Origin: Dermatemys mawii
Taxonomy: Eukaryota > Chordata > Testudines > Dermatemydidae
DNA length: 64,000 nt
Direction: 5' to 3'
NCBI GenBank assembly: GCA_007922305.1
Contig: ML677385.1
Span: 6,722,336-6,786,335, forward strand
In this document: positions 45,363-57,283 of the stretch, piece after piece
Layout: the number at the start of each line of letters is the position of its first letter
Numbering within the stretch: the first letter of the stretch is position 1
Made by a program: the position numbers and the translations under genes
The notes under the pieces: model-generated
Database searches by the model: none
Told to the model about the DNA's origin: nothing
What the model saw: only the letters and a program-made list of their open reading frames with translations

Positions 45363-47678
45363 TAAGGCTCCTTTGTACTGCCAGATGCGAATCAGACTAA
45401 TAGAGCTCATGTGAATGGGAGAGCCACAAGCAATCAGCATTCAGGGAATAAATAGGGGAAAATGTACAAATGATGCATTTCTAACCAGACAGCAGTCCTA
45501 CATTGTGAGCAACTGAAACCGTTCCTCTTCATTATCAGACAATATAATATTGTTGACAGTTGGTTTTTCTCTTCAAAACTGTGCTCATAAATGGTCAGCT
45601 ACAATTACTGTTGCCTAGTTAAAATTTGGTTGATCCCAAGGGGCGGCAGTGTGCTCAGTACTTTAAAACACCAGAGGGGTGATTACAGTTTGAAAAATAA
45701 TCCACAGAATCCAGAACTCTAGATCACCGTACCCAATATGCTCCCTTTGAAGAGCTGTAAAATGGACACATCCCGAGCATGTGGATGCAAAGTGAAGGAG
45801 GTATCTGATAACACGTACTGTATTGTGGTAAAGACTGAAGACTAGGGCCAGATTATGAACTGAGAGTCTTAGTGTGACCCTACTCTAATGACAACTTCAT
45901 GCATTGTGGAGGTGACAAACTGAATTTGTACATGAGACAGTACTAGGTTGACTCACTACACATACTTGTCTACAACTAGCAGTAAAGCATGTTAATGTTG
46001 CTGAAACAAAAGTGCTGGGGTTTGCAGCCAGGTTGTGCTAGTGTTAGCCAAAGGCTGATCTAAAACCCCAAAAGAAAAGGTCAAAACTTTGTCTGTTCTG
46101 CCTAAAGTTCATCTTAAGGGACACATGACCACGCCCTTAATCAAGTGCTATTGCCTTGATCGAAAAATCCTATACAGTATACATAAACTGTCATCATTTT
46201 CAGTTTTCCTCTTTCCTCCTCTGGCTCTTATCTTACTTTGCAGGTAAAATAGATTCTTATTTTCTGACAACCTAGCAACTTACAGAGAGAGGTAGTGTGG
46301 CCTAGTGGACAGAGCACAGGCCTGGTTCTTGAGAGACTTGGATTCCATTCCTGCCTCTGCCACTGGTTTACAAGAACGAGGTATTATTCTCATTCATGGA
46401 GGAAGGTTTTGCTTTCTGGCTGCTTGATGCAAGTTATCCCCATCATACAGTGATCCGGACTATGGACTAAAGATGGTACAAGCAACCCACAGGTCAATAT
46501 AACTACAGGGAACCTATAGAAGCTGAACCAGCCAATAAGGCGAAAGAGCTCTTTTCTCTCTCAGTAATAAACCTCAAGGGTGCTTTGATCAGTGTGCAGA
46601 TTTTAAATTGCAGCCAACATGTTACGAGGCCACTTGTTACAGCAACGGTACCCTCTGGTTTCAGGCAAATCAGTGCTTGGCATAGTTAAGCTGTGCCTGC
46701 ACTGCTGCTATCCATGCTACTGTGACTGCTCTGCTATTTAAACTCACTCTAGCTCAGTGAGAGATAGAGCAGGCAAGGGAATCACACCGTGAGCTCACAG
46801 TGTAGAAATAGCTTTTATTGATCCCTCCTGGAACAATGCCACCCACCACCTCCTCTTCTGGTGTTTCTTGCAAACCCCCTGCCTTCAGGAAAGGGTTCCT
46901 AGCTGTGGATCCCTAGCAGAAATACATGCCTACGTCCATGTGAGGAGGGGACATAGGACACAAAACCTTCTCCTCAGCATCTCCCACTGGTTGGCTTAGG
47001 CAGCTCCCCATTCTTTGGTGCCTCTCTCCCCCCGTGTTTTGTACAGGGAGTGTAGGTGTCTAATCCAGGCTTTGTGGATTCCAGTGATTTTCAAAGTGCT
47101 TAAATCCCTTTATGGACCCAGGCCTAACAGACTTGCAAAAATATTTCATACAGTGCCCCACTGTGACATCCACAAAGAGTCACGAGTCTCTCTATGAACT
47201 CTTTCTGGTCTCCAGGATGAAACATTAAATAAGACAACTCCTTTGGAGGAGATCTTCACCTATTGAGGCCTCGCTCTTGCAAGTCCTCGTGCAGTGAGTT
47301 CCAGTGCTTCTTGTCCTGCTCATTACTTTTTGCCTTGTGCTTATGCACTCGGCTTCTACACTGCGGAGGATAAAGCCTTAAGTCTACAGGCTAAAGTAGT
47401 GGCAATAGGGATGGCAAGACGCAATTCTACTTCGGTTATTACAAAATGTACTAACACCCCCCAGCATCTGATTCTCTTCTCCCAAATTCCTCTCTTCATT
47501 TCTCCTCCATACACCCCTTTGCTTCCTCTTCTCCGGTTTCCCTCCCTTCCTTCTCTCTACCTACTGAATGGTGGGATTATGATACAGCTGTGCTGTTGTA
47601 AACTGCCTAGTGGAAGTGCTCTAAGCCAAGGGGATAGAGCTCTCTCATCAGCTTAATTACTCCAACCCCTGTGAGCAG
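45363..47678. other. no gene recognised; old SINE fragment
   Basis: At about 46285-46375 a MIR-like tRNA-derived head is visible (TGTGGCCTAGTGGACAGAGC, then TCCTGCCTCTGCCACTGG). No gene or RNA could be supported elsewhere. Confidence 0.45.
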
Positions 47679-48270
47679 CATAAGAACATAAGAACAGCCG
47701 TACTCAGACCAAACGTCCATCTAGCCCAGTATCCTGTCTACCGACAGTAGCCAATGCCAGGTGTCCCAGAGGGAGTGAACCTAACAGATAATGATCAAGT
47801 GATCTCTCTCCTGCCCTCTATCACCACCTTCTGACAAACATTCCTTACCCATCTTGGCTAATAACCATTAATGGACTTAACCTCCATGAATTTATCCAGC
47901 TCTCTTTTAAACCCTGTTATAATCTTAGCCTTCACAACCTCCCCAGGCAAGGAGTTCCACAGGTTGACTGTCTGCAGTGTGAAGAACTTCCTTTTATTTG
48001 TTTTAAACCTGATGCCAATTAATTTCATTTGGTGGCCCCTACTTCTTATATTATGGGAACAAGTAAATAACTTGTCCTTATTCACTTTTTCCACATCAGT
48101 CATGATTTTATATACCTCTATCATATCCCCCCTTAGTCTCCTCTTTTCCAAGCTGAAAAGTCCTAAGCCTCTTTAATTTCTCCTCATATGGGACCTGTTC
48201 CAAACCCCTAATCATTTTAGTTGCTCTTCTCTGAACTTTTCTAATGCCAGTATATCCTTTTCAAGATTTA
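47679..48270 (-). mobile_element. CR1 LINE, 3' part (main segment)
   Basis: Read on the minus strand it carries the end of the reverse-transcriptase ORF, then the 3' untranslated region with CTACTGTCGGTAGACAGGAT, ending in the TTCTTATGTTCTTATG tail at 47679. The element continues at 48512-48725 beyond an inserted MITE. Confidence 0.85.
47858..48151 (-). pseudogene. CR1 reverse-transcriptase C-terminus
   Basis: An open stretch of 97 codons encodes the last part of the CR1 ORF2 protein. It has RRLRGDMIEVYKIM, then RGHQMKLIG, then VNLWNSLPGEVVKAKIITGFKRELDKFM in outline. It lacks all catalytic parts, is cut off by the inserted MITE and 5' truncation, and is not functional. Confidence 0.8.
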
Positions 48271-48511
48271 GGGCTGGTCCTCACTAGCGCGGGGGATCGG
48301 CTGTAGATACGCGATTTCAGTTATGTTAATAACTCACGGCGGCGGCAGGCGGCAGCGCACTCCCCTGTCAACTCCAGCTTGTGCCTTTGGCGAGCTGGAG
48401 TTACGGAGTCGAAGGGGGCATTGCTGGCGATCGATTTATCGTGTCTTGATGAGACGCAATAAATCGATCGCCATAAGATCAATCTCTCCCCTCGCTACTG
48501 AAGACAAGCCC
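48271..48511 (+). mobile_element. MITE with central palindrome (copy 3 of 3), inserted in CR1
   Basis: Ends are GGGCTGGTCCTCACTAGCG and the complement of CGCTACTGAAGACAAGCCC. The centre is an almost perfect hairpin, GATCGATTTATCGTGTC and GACGCAATAAATCGATC (about 48430-48470). It splits one CR1 copy, so it is younger than that CR1. Confidence 0.8.
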
Positions 48512-48725
48512 GAGGAGACCACGTCTGTACACAGTATTCAAGACGTGGGCGCACCATGGATTTATATAATGGCAATAAGATATTCTCCGTCTTATTCTCT
48601 ATTCCTTTTTTAATGATTCCTAACACCTCGTTTGCTTTTTTTGACTGCCCTTGCACACTGTGTGGATGTCTTCAGAGAAGTATCCACGGAGACTCCAAGA
48701 TCTTTGTCCTGATTAATTGTAAAAA
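48512..48725 (-). mobile_element. CR1 LINE, continuation upstream of the inserted MITE
   Basis: The segment continues the CR1 coding region on the minus strand, with plus-strand words CAGTATTCAAGACGTGGG, TAATGATTCCTAACACC and CCAAGATCTTTGTCCTG. It is 5'-truncated near 48725. Confidence 0.75.
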
Positions 48726-50660
48726 TAAGTTTTCATGGAATCTAAAATGATATGAAATGTTTCCACAAAAAGCATTTTGCTTTTTTAAAAATCCAGTGAA
48801 ACAGTATTTTTTTAAATAAATAAATGAATATTCCCCTGCTACATGTGGCCTTTTCCCAATACATCAGGACTCTAAGGTGAAAGTGACAAGATTCTAGCCT
48901 ACAAAAGTGAAACTGACTAGTCGTCTTTACTTATCCAAGCTGAGAGAGGGGAGAGGGAGCAAACAGAATTAATACACTGAAAAGAAAATGAGTTATTTAA
49001 GATTCTGTTAAATTATCTAAGGTGTTATTTTTAACATAAGGTCCTAATTCAGCAAAGTACGTAAATACATGTTTAAATTTAAATATATGTTTAAGTCCCA
49101 TAGACTGGAATCTTGAACAGGTATATTGAATCAAGGCCTCAGCAAGAAAATTTAATTTTCCTTTAAAGTAAGTGGGGCCTGATTCTTCACTGCCTTGCAT
49201 CTTTGTATTGTCAGTCTTTGACATCTGTGCAAAAGAAGTGCATATCAGGTGATTAGTGTTTTACACTCAGTTTGCACAGATGTCACTTTGGAAGTGAATT
49301 AAGCTAAATTGAATTAAGGCCTCTTTCATTCTGAATGAGGGGGCTCAAGATTTTATTACAATTTAACTAATTCATTTCAAATTCACGTCTTTAGTTAATT
49401 TGGATTAATCTTCCCAGGTAGGCAACCCTCAGTGTGCTACAGCAAACCCAAAATGCAGCATTATAAATGACCTGAAGGAGAGCTGGTTGGAAATGTTTTA
49501 TCAAAACAATATTTTTTATGAAAAATGCCATTTTGATCAAAATTAAAATGTCTTGATTTCAGTGAAATTTTATTTTGGAAAAAATGAAATGAAGCATTTT
49601 AACATGGAAGTATCCCGTTTTGACATTTTTGGACAGGAGCATTTTGATTTGTTGTTTTGAAATGACTTTTCAAACAAAACACTCTTTTTAAAAATATAAA
49701 AAACACTTGAAAAAGTTAGAAAAGGTCAAAATTGGAATGAAATGTTTTGATTTTATCTAAATGCAATACAATGAAACAAATCTGGGAAGGAGGAGGATAT
49801 TTTGTTTTGTGGGGAATATTGATGTATTTTGTTTTTCCTTCCATTTCAGAAAGGAAGAAGTTTTGGAATAGTGGAATTCCCCATTACGTGGAAAATCCAG
49901 TTCCCATCCCATTTCTACCTAAAAGAGCTCTTTTCCTCCCTCTGCCCATAAGACTGCCATTCCATGGCTACAATGAGCTGTGAAAAAAAGAAAGGGAGAA
50001 GTCTTGCCTTGAAACTTATAAGCCAGTTTGATGTTCAAAATACTTCACCATGATATGTCAAGCTGTGGGAATAAAGAGTCTGAGTTTTTCAATGGATTAG
50101 TTGTGTTGAAATCAGTTACTTTTCTCCTGCCGTATCTACATTTACTAAACAGTGGAGGTCCGCCCTTTTGTCTGTATGTGGCTTGGGACACGTTATCCCA
50201 AACATAAGCTCAAAATTATCATGAATTTGAATCTGAAGTAAACTTTCTAATAACAACAACAATACCTAGCTGTTATTCAGCACTTGTCATCTGTAGTGCT
50301 CAAAGGGCTTTACAAAGGAGATAACTATCATTATCATCATTTTACATGTGGGGAAACTGGGGCAGCAGGAGGTTAAAGTGATCTGCCCAGGATAACACAA
50401 AAATAGTCACAGACTCAGGAATAGAATCTAGGTATCCCGGCTCCCACTCCAGTGCAGTGACCATTAGACTACATGCTGTGCTGTCTTGTACCTCTCTGTA
50501 AAACAAAGAATGGCTTCATCAAATACATTCTCTTAAGAGAGATGTCTCAGTTGTCAACTGCCATCTTTTTATGGAAGAAGTAGGGGAAACTAATCCTGTG
50601 GGCTTCCCACCCCCCTATATGATATCTTGTACTGCCCCAACCCCGCCACAGCCTTGCCCC
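48726..50660. other. no gene recognised; A/T-rich
   Basis: Low-complexity A/T-rich words (AAAATTT, TTTTGAAATG) dominate 49490-49760. A MIR-like fragment with TACATGTGGGGAAACTGGG lies at about 50270-50480. No gene was supported. Confidence 0.45.
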
Positions 50661-50763
50661 TAGGGTGACCAGATGTCCCAGTTTTGGAGTCTTTTTCTTA
50701 TATAGGCTCCTATTACTCCCCACCCCCATCCTGATTTTTCACACTTGCTGTCTGGTCACCTTA
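50661..50763 (+). mobile_element. short TA-flanked MITE (copy 4 of 5)
   Basis: Ends GGGTGACCAGATGTCC and TGTCTGGTCACCT are bounded by TA. The copy lacks part of the left interior but keeps CTTATATAGGCTCCTATTAC. Confidence 0.85.
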
Positions 50764-51639
50764 TCTGCCCCGCATCCCTTCCACACAGTTGTCTGCATCT
50801 CCTGTCAGTGGGTGGGGTTGGGGGCAGTACAGCCGTACTGGAGGAGCCGCCAGTGTGGGGCGCTAGCTCCGCCCTAAGTTCTGCTGCTTTCGCTGCTGTG
50901 GTTCCTGGGTGAGCCCTGCAGTTCCGCGGATACAGATTTATAAATTTGTATCCATGCAGGGCTCTATAGATGGTTTTGACATTTCCTCCTGCCTGGGCAG
51001 ACTGTACAGCCTAATATCAATGGGTACCCATACTTCCTAACATAGTGAAATGTCTGTATTAACACTATGATACAAATCAACAGCATGTCACAGGCTTTCA
51101 GACTTCACTCTATACACTTTTGTAATGCAGTCGGTTGATTCAGTTGCTTATCATTCTAAGTTCAGACTCCCTTGTCTTTATAGCCCAGTAAACCTTTGTA
51201 ATGTATTCTTTGAAAAGTAAAATCCAGACCAAGCTTCTCTCTCCTGCTCCATGTAGATGCCACACTGTCTCCTCCCACACTTATTAGTGTGAAATCTGCT
51301 TCCACCCTTTGTTAGCTTGATGGGTCTGTTTACACGCAATATGTAAATACATTCTTATTGTCTTTCAAAGTACTTTGGAAGCAACTCCCAAGGTGGGGAA
51401 ACAACATTCCTTTGTCTAGCGTGAGGTAAATTCTGCTTGGCTGGCAAACACATTTTAAAAATTATAATTCTAGCACATTCATAGCTGTTTGGGCACATCC
51501 TGTGCATACATCAAGCTAGAATATTAATGATCAGTGAGATATTAGTTGTCAAATGAGACTTCACAAGGCAGATTTTGTACAAAGATTATTACAATAGCGT
51601 GTCAGATGTGAATACAGGGCGCTTAGTGTCACAGACAGA
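50764..51639. other. no gene recognised
   Basis: No gene, RNA gene or delimited element was seen in this stretch next to the R2-type fragment. In particular no 28S rDNA sequence is present. Confidence 0.5.
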
Positions 51640-52797
51640 TTTAAAACTTTATTAAAACTAATGTTAAAAAAAAAAATGAAAACATGCACAAGTTAAGAAG
51701 TAAGGTGCTGGACATCTGGAGTCAGGCTGGGGTTATGGGCGATTGTATGTAAAAGCTTCAGGGTTTTCAAAGTACATGCATATTTCATATCCAGCACAGA
51801 TCCAGATTGGGGTGTGGGAGTTTTTGAAAGTGTTAGTGTATAGGTGCATTCGGGTACGCCACCCATGGTGTGTAGCGAGAGTCCAAGTCCGTGGCGGTGC
51901 AGGTGATAAGTATATGGGTGGGGTGCATCCCTCTGTCTGTCAGGAAAGGTGGGGTGGGTTGCTTCCCTGGCCGGTGGTCTCGGCTACTCGACCTGATACT
52001 GACGATGTCCTGTGATGTGTTCAGTGTATATGTCCCTGGACCACCTGATGGTGTCAGACACCATGAGCCGTCTCATGAGCCGGGCGTAGCGCTGTCCAAC
52101 TCCGCACGCTCTCAGTACTGGCTCATTCTGGGGGTCCCATGCGCCCAGGGCTCCTACGATCAGGGCGTGGAGCTGCACCTCGTAGCCCTGAGCTCTCAGG
52201 ATGTCGGCCAGCGGGGTGTATTTCAGCGACTTCCGTGCTCGGGCCTCGTGGAAGGCCGGTGACCGGTTTTCGAATGGCACCGTGACGTCTACTATGAGGA
52301 CCTTCTTTTTCTCTGCATCGGTCACGACTATGTCGGGTCGCAGGCGGCTGTCTGTCCCGGGGATGGCAGAGTTGACAGAGATCTTCCCCAGGGATGGTGG
52401 GATGGCTTTCACCAGCCGGTTCTGGATGGCATTGTGGCGGTGCTGCCAGGCTCTGGAGTGCAGCTTGCATCCGCACAGGACGTGGGGCAAGGTCTCGTTG
52501 GCGTAACCGCACTTCCTGCAGCGCTTGTCTGGGTTGCCATGGCGGATGGCTCCGTTGAGGGGAACACAGTTGAGTCGGGCCCGGTGGATGAACCGCCAGT
52601 CGGCGAACCTGGTGAAGCTGCCCCGATGAAGGAAGTGGTTGCTGGCATCCCACTTGCTGGACACCTCAAACACCTTGCCCTGGTCTGGCTTCCGCTTCAG
52701 GTTCTCGGCGTAGTAGCAGCTATTGCACTCTGGCTTTATCAGAGCAGCAGTAGTTTCAAATAAAGGCAATCCTTGCTCGGGCCCAGATAAAAAGAAA
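51640..52797 (-). mobile_element. R2-type non-LTR retrotransposon, 5'-truncated
   Basis: The minus strand carries the 3' third of an R2-clade LINE: the C-terminal coding region (see CDS) and about 340 bp of 3' untranslated sequence, with an AATAAA-like TTTAATAAAG near 51650. Only the 3' part remains, as expected from incomplete target-primed reverse transcription. Both ends are approximate and no target duplication was identified. Known R2 elements insert in 28S rRNA genes; no rDNA is seen on either side. Confidence 0.75.
51984..52797 (-). CDS. R2-type protein, C-terminal zinc finger and endonuclease, partial
   Basis: This open frame encodes the end of an R2-like polyprotein that, when complete, nicks the target and copies RNA into it. 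From a first codon at 52823, residues 1-18 or so derive from flanking DNA. Landmarks in that numbering: WDASNHFLHRGSFTRFADW (58-76); a CCHC knuckle with Cys102, Cys105, His114 and Cys119 (C-x2-C-x8-H-x4-C) followed by HSRAWQHRHNAI; then the restriction-like endonuclease motif RPD at 162-164 and Asp179 (PD-x14-D) in KKVLIVDVTVPFE. The conserved C-terminal part continues to VSDTIRWSRDIY and a stop. There are no internal stops. The reverse-transcriptase domain is missing, so the fragment cannot be autonomous. Confidence 0.85.
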
Positions 52798-52804
52798 CTG
52801 GGTC

Positions 52805-52928
52805 TAGGGTGACCAGACAGCAAATGTAAAAAATCGGGATGGGGGTGGGGGGGTAATAGGAGCCTATATAAGAAAAAGACCCAAAAATCAGGACTGTCCC
52901 TATAAAATCAGGACATCTGGTCATCCTA
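52805..52928 (-). mobile_element. short TA-flanked MITE (copy 5 of 5)
   Basis: It is in reverse orientation, with ends GGGTGACCAGACAGC and GGACATCTGGTCATCC between TA dinucleotides. It keeps TAATAGGAGCCTATATAAG. It lies 8 bp from the R2-type fragment's 5' junction. Confidence 0.85.
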
Positions 52929-53016
52929 TCTGGGTCTATCCCATCCAAATCAGCGCACATGGTGATCTCAAGCAGTTACAGGATCTAAGCATAGCAATGT
53001 GTGTTGCTAATGTTAG

Positions 53017-53233
53017 GGCTCGTCTACGCAGCAAGTTAGTGTCCAGCAAGCCAGACTTGTGAATCTAGAGTGGACCTGCCTGCTGCACACTATCTCGCCA
53101 TGTGGACACTGCTAGACCTGGGGAATTTTGTTTTAAATACTTTATTTAACAAGCTAAAGAACCCAGGCCTGCCTTCTCTATTAAATAAATCTATGGAGAA
53201 AGAAAGAAATCTTCTCTAAGTGTAGACAACAGC
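53017..53233. mobile_element. possible Harbinger-type MITE
   Basis: Left end GGGCTCGTCTACGCAGC and a GTGTAGACAAC near the right suggest an inverted pair. The interior has TTTAAATACTTTATTTAAC. There is no clear duplication. Confidence 0.35.
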
Positions 53234-53782
53234 TTAAAGGCATCTTCTCTTGTTTTGATACAGACTGGGAGGTAAAAGGACTGTCCTGTTGGGAAGGCAC
53301 GGGACTAGTGTATGGGGGACCTTGGGTTCAGTTCCTCGCTCTTGCACCTACTTCCTATGTGGTGTCACTCAGGGCACATCTACACTGGAAGAGTTATGGC
53401 TCTGGCAGTTAGAGCGCCGCTCAGAGAGCATTGTTTGCAACACGGACCATTGATCCAGTGATTTTTCACATTTTCCAGAGGCTGTGTTCATTATGGAAGA
53501 TATCTTGCTACTGGAAAACAAGGCAGCTCTGCCAAAGACTCTGTGCCAATGGATTGCCCAGTATCTCCATGAGAGTTTCCTGGAGATCTGCGACAGATTC
53601 CTGTGAAGTGAGGGAGTCAATCAACACCCTGTTCCGCTGCTCAGACTAGACAAGTGGTGATGCTGCATCATAGAGATACAAGTCTGCTTTCTGCAACCCA
53701 CCTGCCCCCAGCAACTCGCTTCAGCGATTCCCAAAATCAAAGCCACTTACCAGGGCCCTCCTTTCCTATTTGCGCATTGCCA

Positions 53783-55160
53783 GTGTAACCCTTCTGCCCA
53801 TCAGAGTTGGCAGCAACAAGGGCCGGGTTCAGTATCCAGGGGTTCCATTCCAATAGCACAATACAAAAACCAGCTCGAGCCCCCACCCAGTGACCTGGGA
53901 CAACCATATACCACTCTTCTGGGTGTCTGTAAGAGACAATACTTCCCCTCTTGCAAGCACAGAGTCTGAGTGTACCAAAGCCTTTTAATAACAGGGAGAA
54001 ACAATGTGGCATTATATTGGGGAAACACCACAAACAAGGTTAATAAACCAAATCATGAACCAGAAGCCCCCCTCCCAGCAACTAGGCCGTGGCCTTCCCT
54101 TTGGCTCTTGAGTTCCACAACCCCAAAAGTCACTCAATAGCCCCAAAAGTCCAACAGCCCAAGAGTCTCTGTTCTTGGTCAGTGCAGAGTTCAAAAGTCA
54201 ATTGGCAGAGTCTTACCTCCAGCCTGGGTGGAATTGGAGGGTAGGGCACGGGGCACCTTACGTGGTCCGAGGCCAACTGCACCGCCTCTCCGTGAGGTTC
54301 CGCTGCAGCTCTCACCGCAATCGGCTCTGCTCCGCTCCGCTGGCTGTCCCACGAACCGCTCTGCCCGTTGATCCGCTAGCTGCTCTGCTAGCCGACACAC
54401 AGACAGCTGTGCCGCGCCGGTCACTCTGCCCGCAGCACCAACGCCTCCACTAGTCAACAGACGGCTCTGCCGCACCGGTCACTCTGCCCGCAGCACCAAC
54501 GCCTCTGCTAGTCGACAGACAGCTGTGCCACGCCGGTCACTCTGCCCGCAGCACCAACGCCTCCGCTAGTCGACAGACAGCTGTGCCGCGCCAGTCACTC
54601 TGCCCGCAGCACCAACGCCTCCGCTAGTTGACAGACAGCTGTGCCGCGCCAGTCACTCTGCCCGCAGCACCAACAACTCCACTAGCCATCCTGCTAGCCG
54701 ACACACAGACTACTCTGCTGCACCAGCCACTCTGCACTTTTCTCAGGCCCCCCTACTTAAGACAGTGCTCAGTGATTTCTTTAGCTCTTAAGTGATTTCA
54801 GCTCACAGTAGGGGAGCCTTAGTGCAGGTGCACCAGCAAGCCCAAAGCAATTTCCAGCTCAGCAGCCTGAAACCAGGCTCCTAATGGAAGCAAAAAATCA
54901 ATTCTGATATTCCACAGTGGAGAGAGGCAGGGTGCAACAGGCCTGGGAGGCCCTCAGACAGCACCCTCACCAAAAGGTATAGGTGCTTGTCCACTACCTC
55001 TCTTGATATCACAGTGTTCTGAAACACATGGCCCTTGCCCACTGAGTGCTACCTAGATGATGGCGAGTCCCTCCATCATAACAAGGGCCAAGTACATGTC
55101 CATAGTCCTTCATTCACATAATCACAGTAACATCACTTTATCATTCCTGCCCCAATAACA
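53783..55160 (-). mobile_element. LTR-like block, minus orientation, provisional
   Basis: The block is bounded by TGTAACCC at 53783 and AATAACA at 55160, so the minus strand would begin TGTTATTGGGG and end GGGTTACA. A TATA-like CTTAAGTAGG lies on the minus strand near 54760. The part that would be R/U5 holds the 58-bp tandem array. No retroviral gene frames adjoin it and no duplication was found. It could instead be another dispersed repeat. Confidence 0.35.
54396..54690. repeat. 58-bp tandem repeat, five units
   Basis: The word CACTCTGCCCGCAGCACCAA recurs at 54422, 54480, 54538, 54596 and 54654, exactly 58 bp apart. Each unit also has a CGACAGACAGCTGTGCC-like segment. Units differ by a few substitutions. 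Confidence 0.95.
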
Positions 55161-55349
55161 TGGAAACTGGGGCTCCCTCATCAGCCGAAGTGGCCATGTG
55201 GGCTGCTGTGGGCTCAGGCTAGGTGCAGTGGGTGTGTCTATGCAAATTTATCAGCCCCAGAATTATTTTCTAAGACTCACTGCAATTCCCATAGTTCGCC
55301 ACCAGATGTCAGAATATATCTCATTCCTGACACTGCTTACACCAGGCTC

Positions 55350-55859
55350 CAACATTATGGCTGCCTAGACTCCTTTGCGGTGGAGAAGAGCTCCTGGCTG
55401 CATGAATGTCTGGGCTCCGAGTCATCCGCTGCTTATGGGTCCCCCTCACCTTCCATATCCTCATTCAAGATGTCCTCCTCCTGGCTTGGTCCACGCTGAG
55501 CTGGCACGTGAGCCACCAAAGTATCCACAGTGGCCTTTGCAGTGGAGGTGGGGTCACCACCGAGTATCATGTCCTGTTTTTTGTAGAATCGGCAGCTCGT
55601 GGGCGCAGCACCAGGGGGCAGTTTGCCTCCCGCACCTTGTGGTAGGCATTTGCAGCTTCTTCACTTTGACCTTGCACTACAGTGTGTCCCAGTCATGGCC
55701 CCTTTCTGTCATGCATCATGAAATCTGTCCATAGGTGTCAAAATTCCTAAGGCTGGAGCACAGCTGGGACTGGGCAGCCTCCTCTCCCCAAATGTCGATG
55801 AGGTCCAGCAGCTCAGCACTGCTCCAAGCGAGGGATCGCCTGGTGCATGGAGTAGGCAT
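55350..55859 (-). pseudogene. decayed Harbinger Myb/SANT-like gene
   Basis: From the ATG at 55859 the minus strand is open over TRRSLAWSSAELLDLI, then IWGEEAAQSQL and NFDTYGQIS, closely matching exon 1 at 31786-32349. It then hits a stop and several frameshifts. Homology continues through the region matching the acidic linker and CAGCCAGGAGCTCTTCTC near 55400. Upstream, the leader also matches (TTCCCTTCCTGTTTG), but with one 58-bp unit instead of three. It is a remnant of a related element; the transposase is absent. Confidence 0.8.
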
Positions 55860-56066
55860 GGTCACCTGGAAAGATGCGCTGAGAGCACAGCACACATCAC
55901 TGAACAAACAGGAAGGGAACTTGCAAAATTCCCAAGGAATTTAAGGGGTGGGGATGACAGTTGGTCATCTGATGGCAGGGCAGTAGAGTTCAAACCGATG
56001 ACCAGAGAGGCAAGAACACCCACTGTGGGACACCTCCCAGAGGCCAATCTCAGCACTGTAATCAAC

Positions 56067-56262
56067 CAGGGTGTCTACACTGGCACTGTGGCACTGTACC
56101 CCTGGCACAGAAAGCTGTAGGCCTCTCTTCCGGGACGTTTTTTTACAGCACTGCAACTGCACCATTTCTGCGCACTAAGTGACTTGGCAATGTGTACACC
56201 TTGGGATTTACACCGCAGAAAGCGGCTTTACTGCACAGAAACTTGCCAGGGTAGACAAGGCC
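56067..56262. mobile_element. MITE or terminus next to the decayed Harbinger gene
   Basis: Ends are CAGGGTGTCTACACTGGCA and the complement of TTGCCAGGGTAGACAAGGCC, an imperfect inverted pair. It is either the end of the element that carried the 55350-55859 gene or a separate MITE. Confidence 0.5.
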
Positions 56263-57114
56263 TTGGAGTTTGATTCTTTTCCTATTGAAGTCAATGGAAA
56301 TAATCCTATTGACTTCAGTAGGAGCAGAAGCATTGTTAAATACAGGATGATACTACTTCCATTATCTCACAAGAGTGTTGTGAGGATAAACACAGCAATA
56401 TTTGTGAGGTGCTCAGATACTAGAGTGATGGAGGCTATATAAAAACCTAGACAAGGATTGACCAAAGCTTTCCATTACCTTCATACAACAAAGGTCATAT
56501 AGAAATCAACAAAAGGGTGGATTTTCTGGGTTTTTAAGAGGTTATCCGCAAGTTACATTTTTTAAAAAAAGCTATTGGAGTCTGGGCACACATACTGAAT
56601 ATATACAGAAACTATCAGAGCTCTCGTCTACAAATCAAGAAGCACACAAAAGGAGGGAACGCTGACTCAAACTAGGAGACCGATAAAACAAAGGAAAAGA
56701 TGTTGGTGCAACATAAGGGCTGAAATTGAGAGAATTTGTTTTTTTCCGATTTACAGCAATCATCAGACAAAAAAAAGCCTTCAGAAGGCACTTTCCCGAA
56801 ACTCAACCGCTACATAACATGAACAAAAAATAGAATGCCCCCTAATCTTCATTGGGTGAGCTTTATCTGAAGAGAGATTCACAACACCTCTAGAAATTTC
56901 CTCTCTCAGTAACACTGATGTGGAAGATTTTCCACACAGGGTGCTCTTTTCAGAGCTCCAAAGATGCGGCTGAATTTGTCATGCATTGTGATAATGCACA
57001 ATAATAAGAGAGACTTATCACATTGCAAATGGATTTCTGTTGACAATCAAGGTGTCAAGATGTTCTCAAATGCTTTAAAATCCTGCATCTTGTGAACCAG
57101 TGTGGTTTAAGGTT
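56263..57114. other. no gene recognised
   Basis: Nothing beyond chance frames was seen. Confidence 0.5.
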
Positions 57115-57191
57115 TCAGAAGGGTAGTCGTGTTAGTCTGTATCAGCAAAAACAACGAGGAGTCCTTGTGGCACCTTAGAGACTGAAGTGAT

Positions 57192-57225
<34 letters not shown>

Positions 57226-57238
57226 TATATACATATAT

Positions 57239-57283
<45 letters not shown>

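Noticed and set aside
53783..55160. Confident endogenous retrovirus call
   Set aside because: No gag, pol or env sequence and no target duplication; kept only as an LTR-like block.
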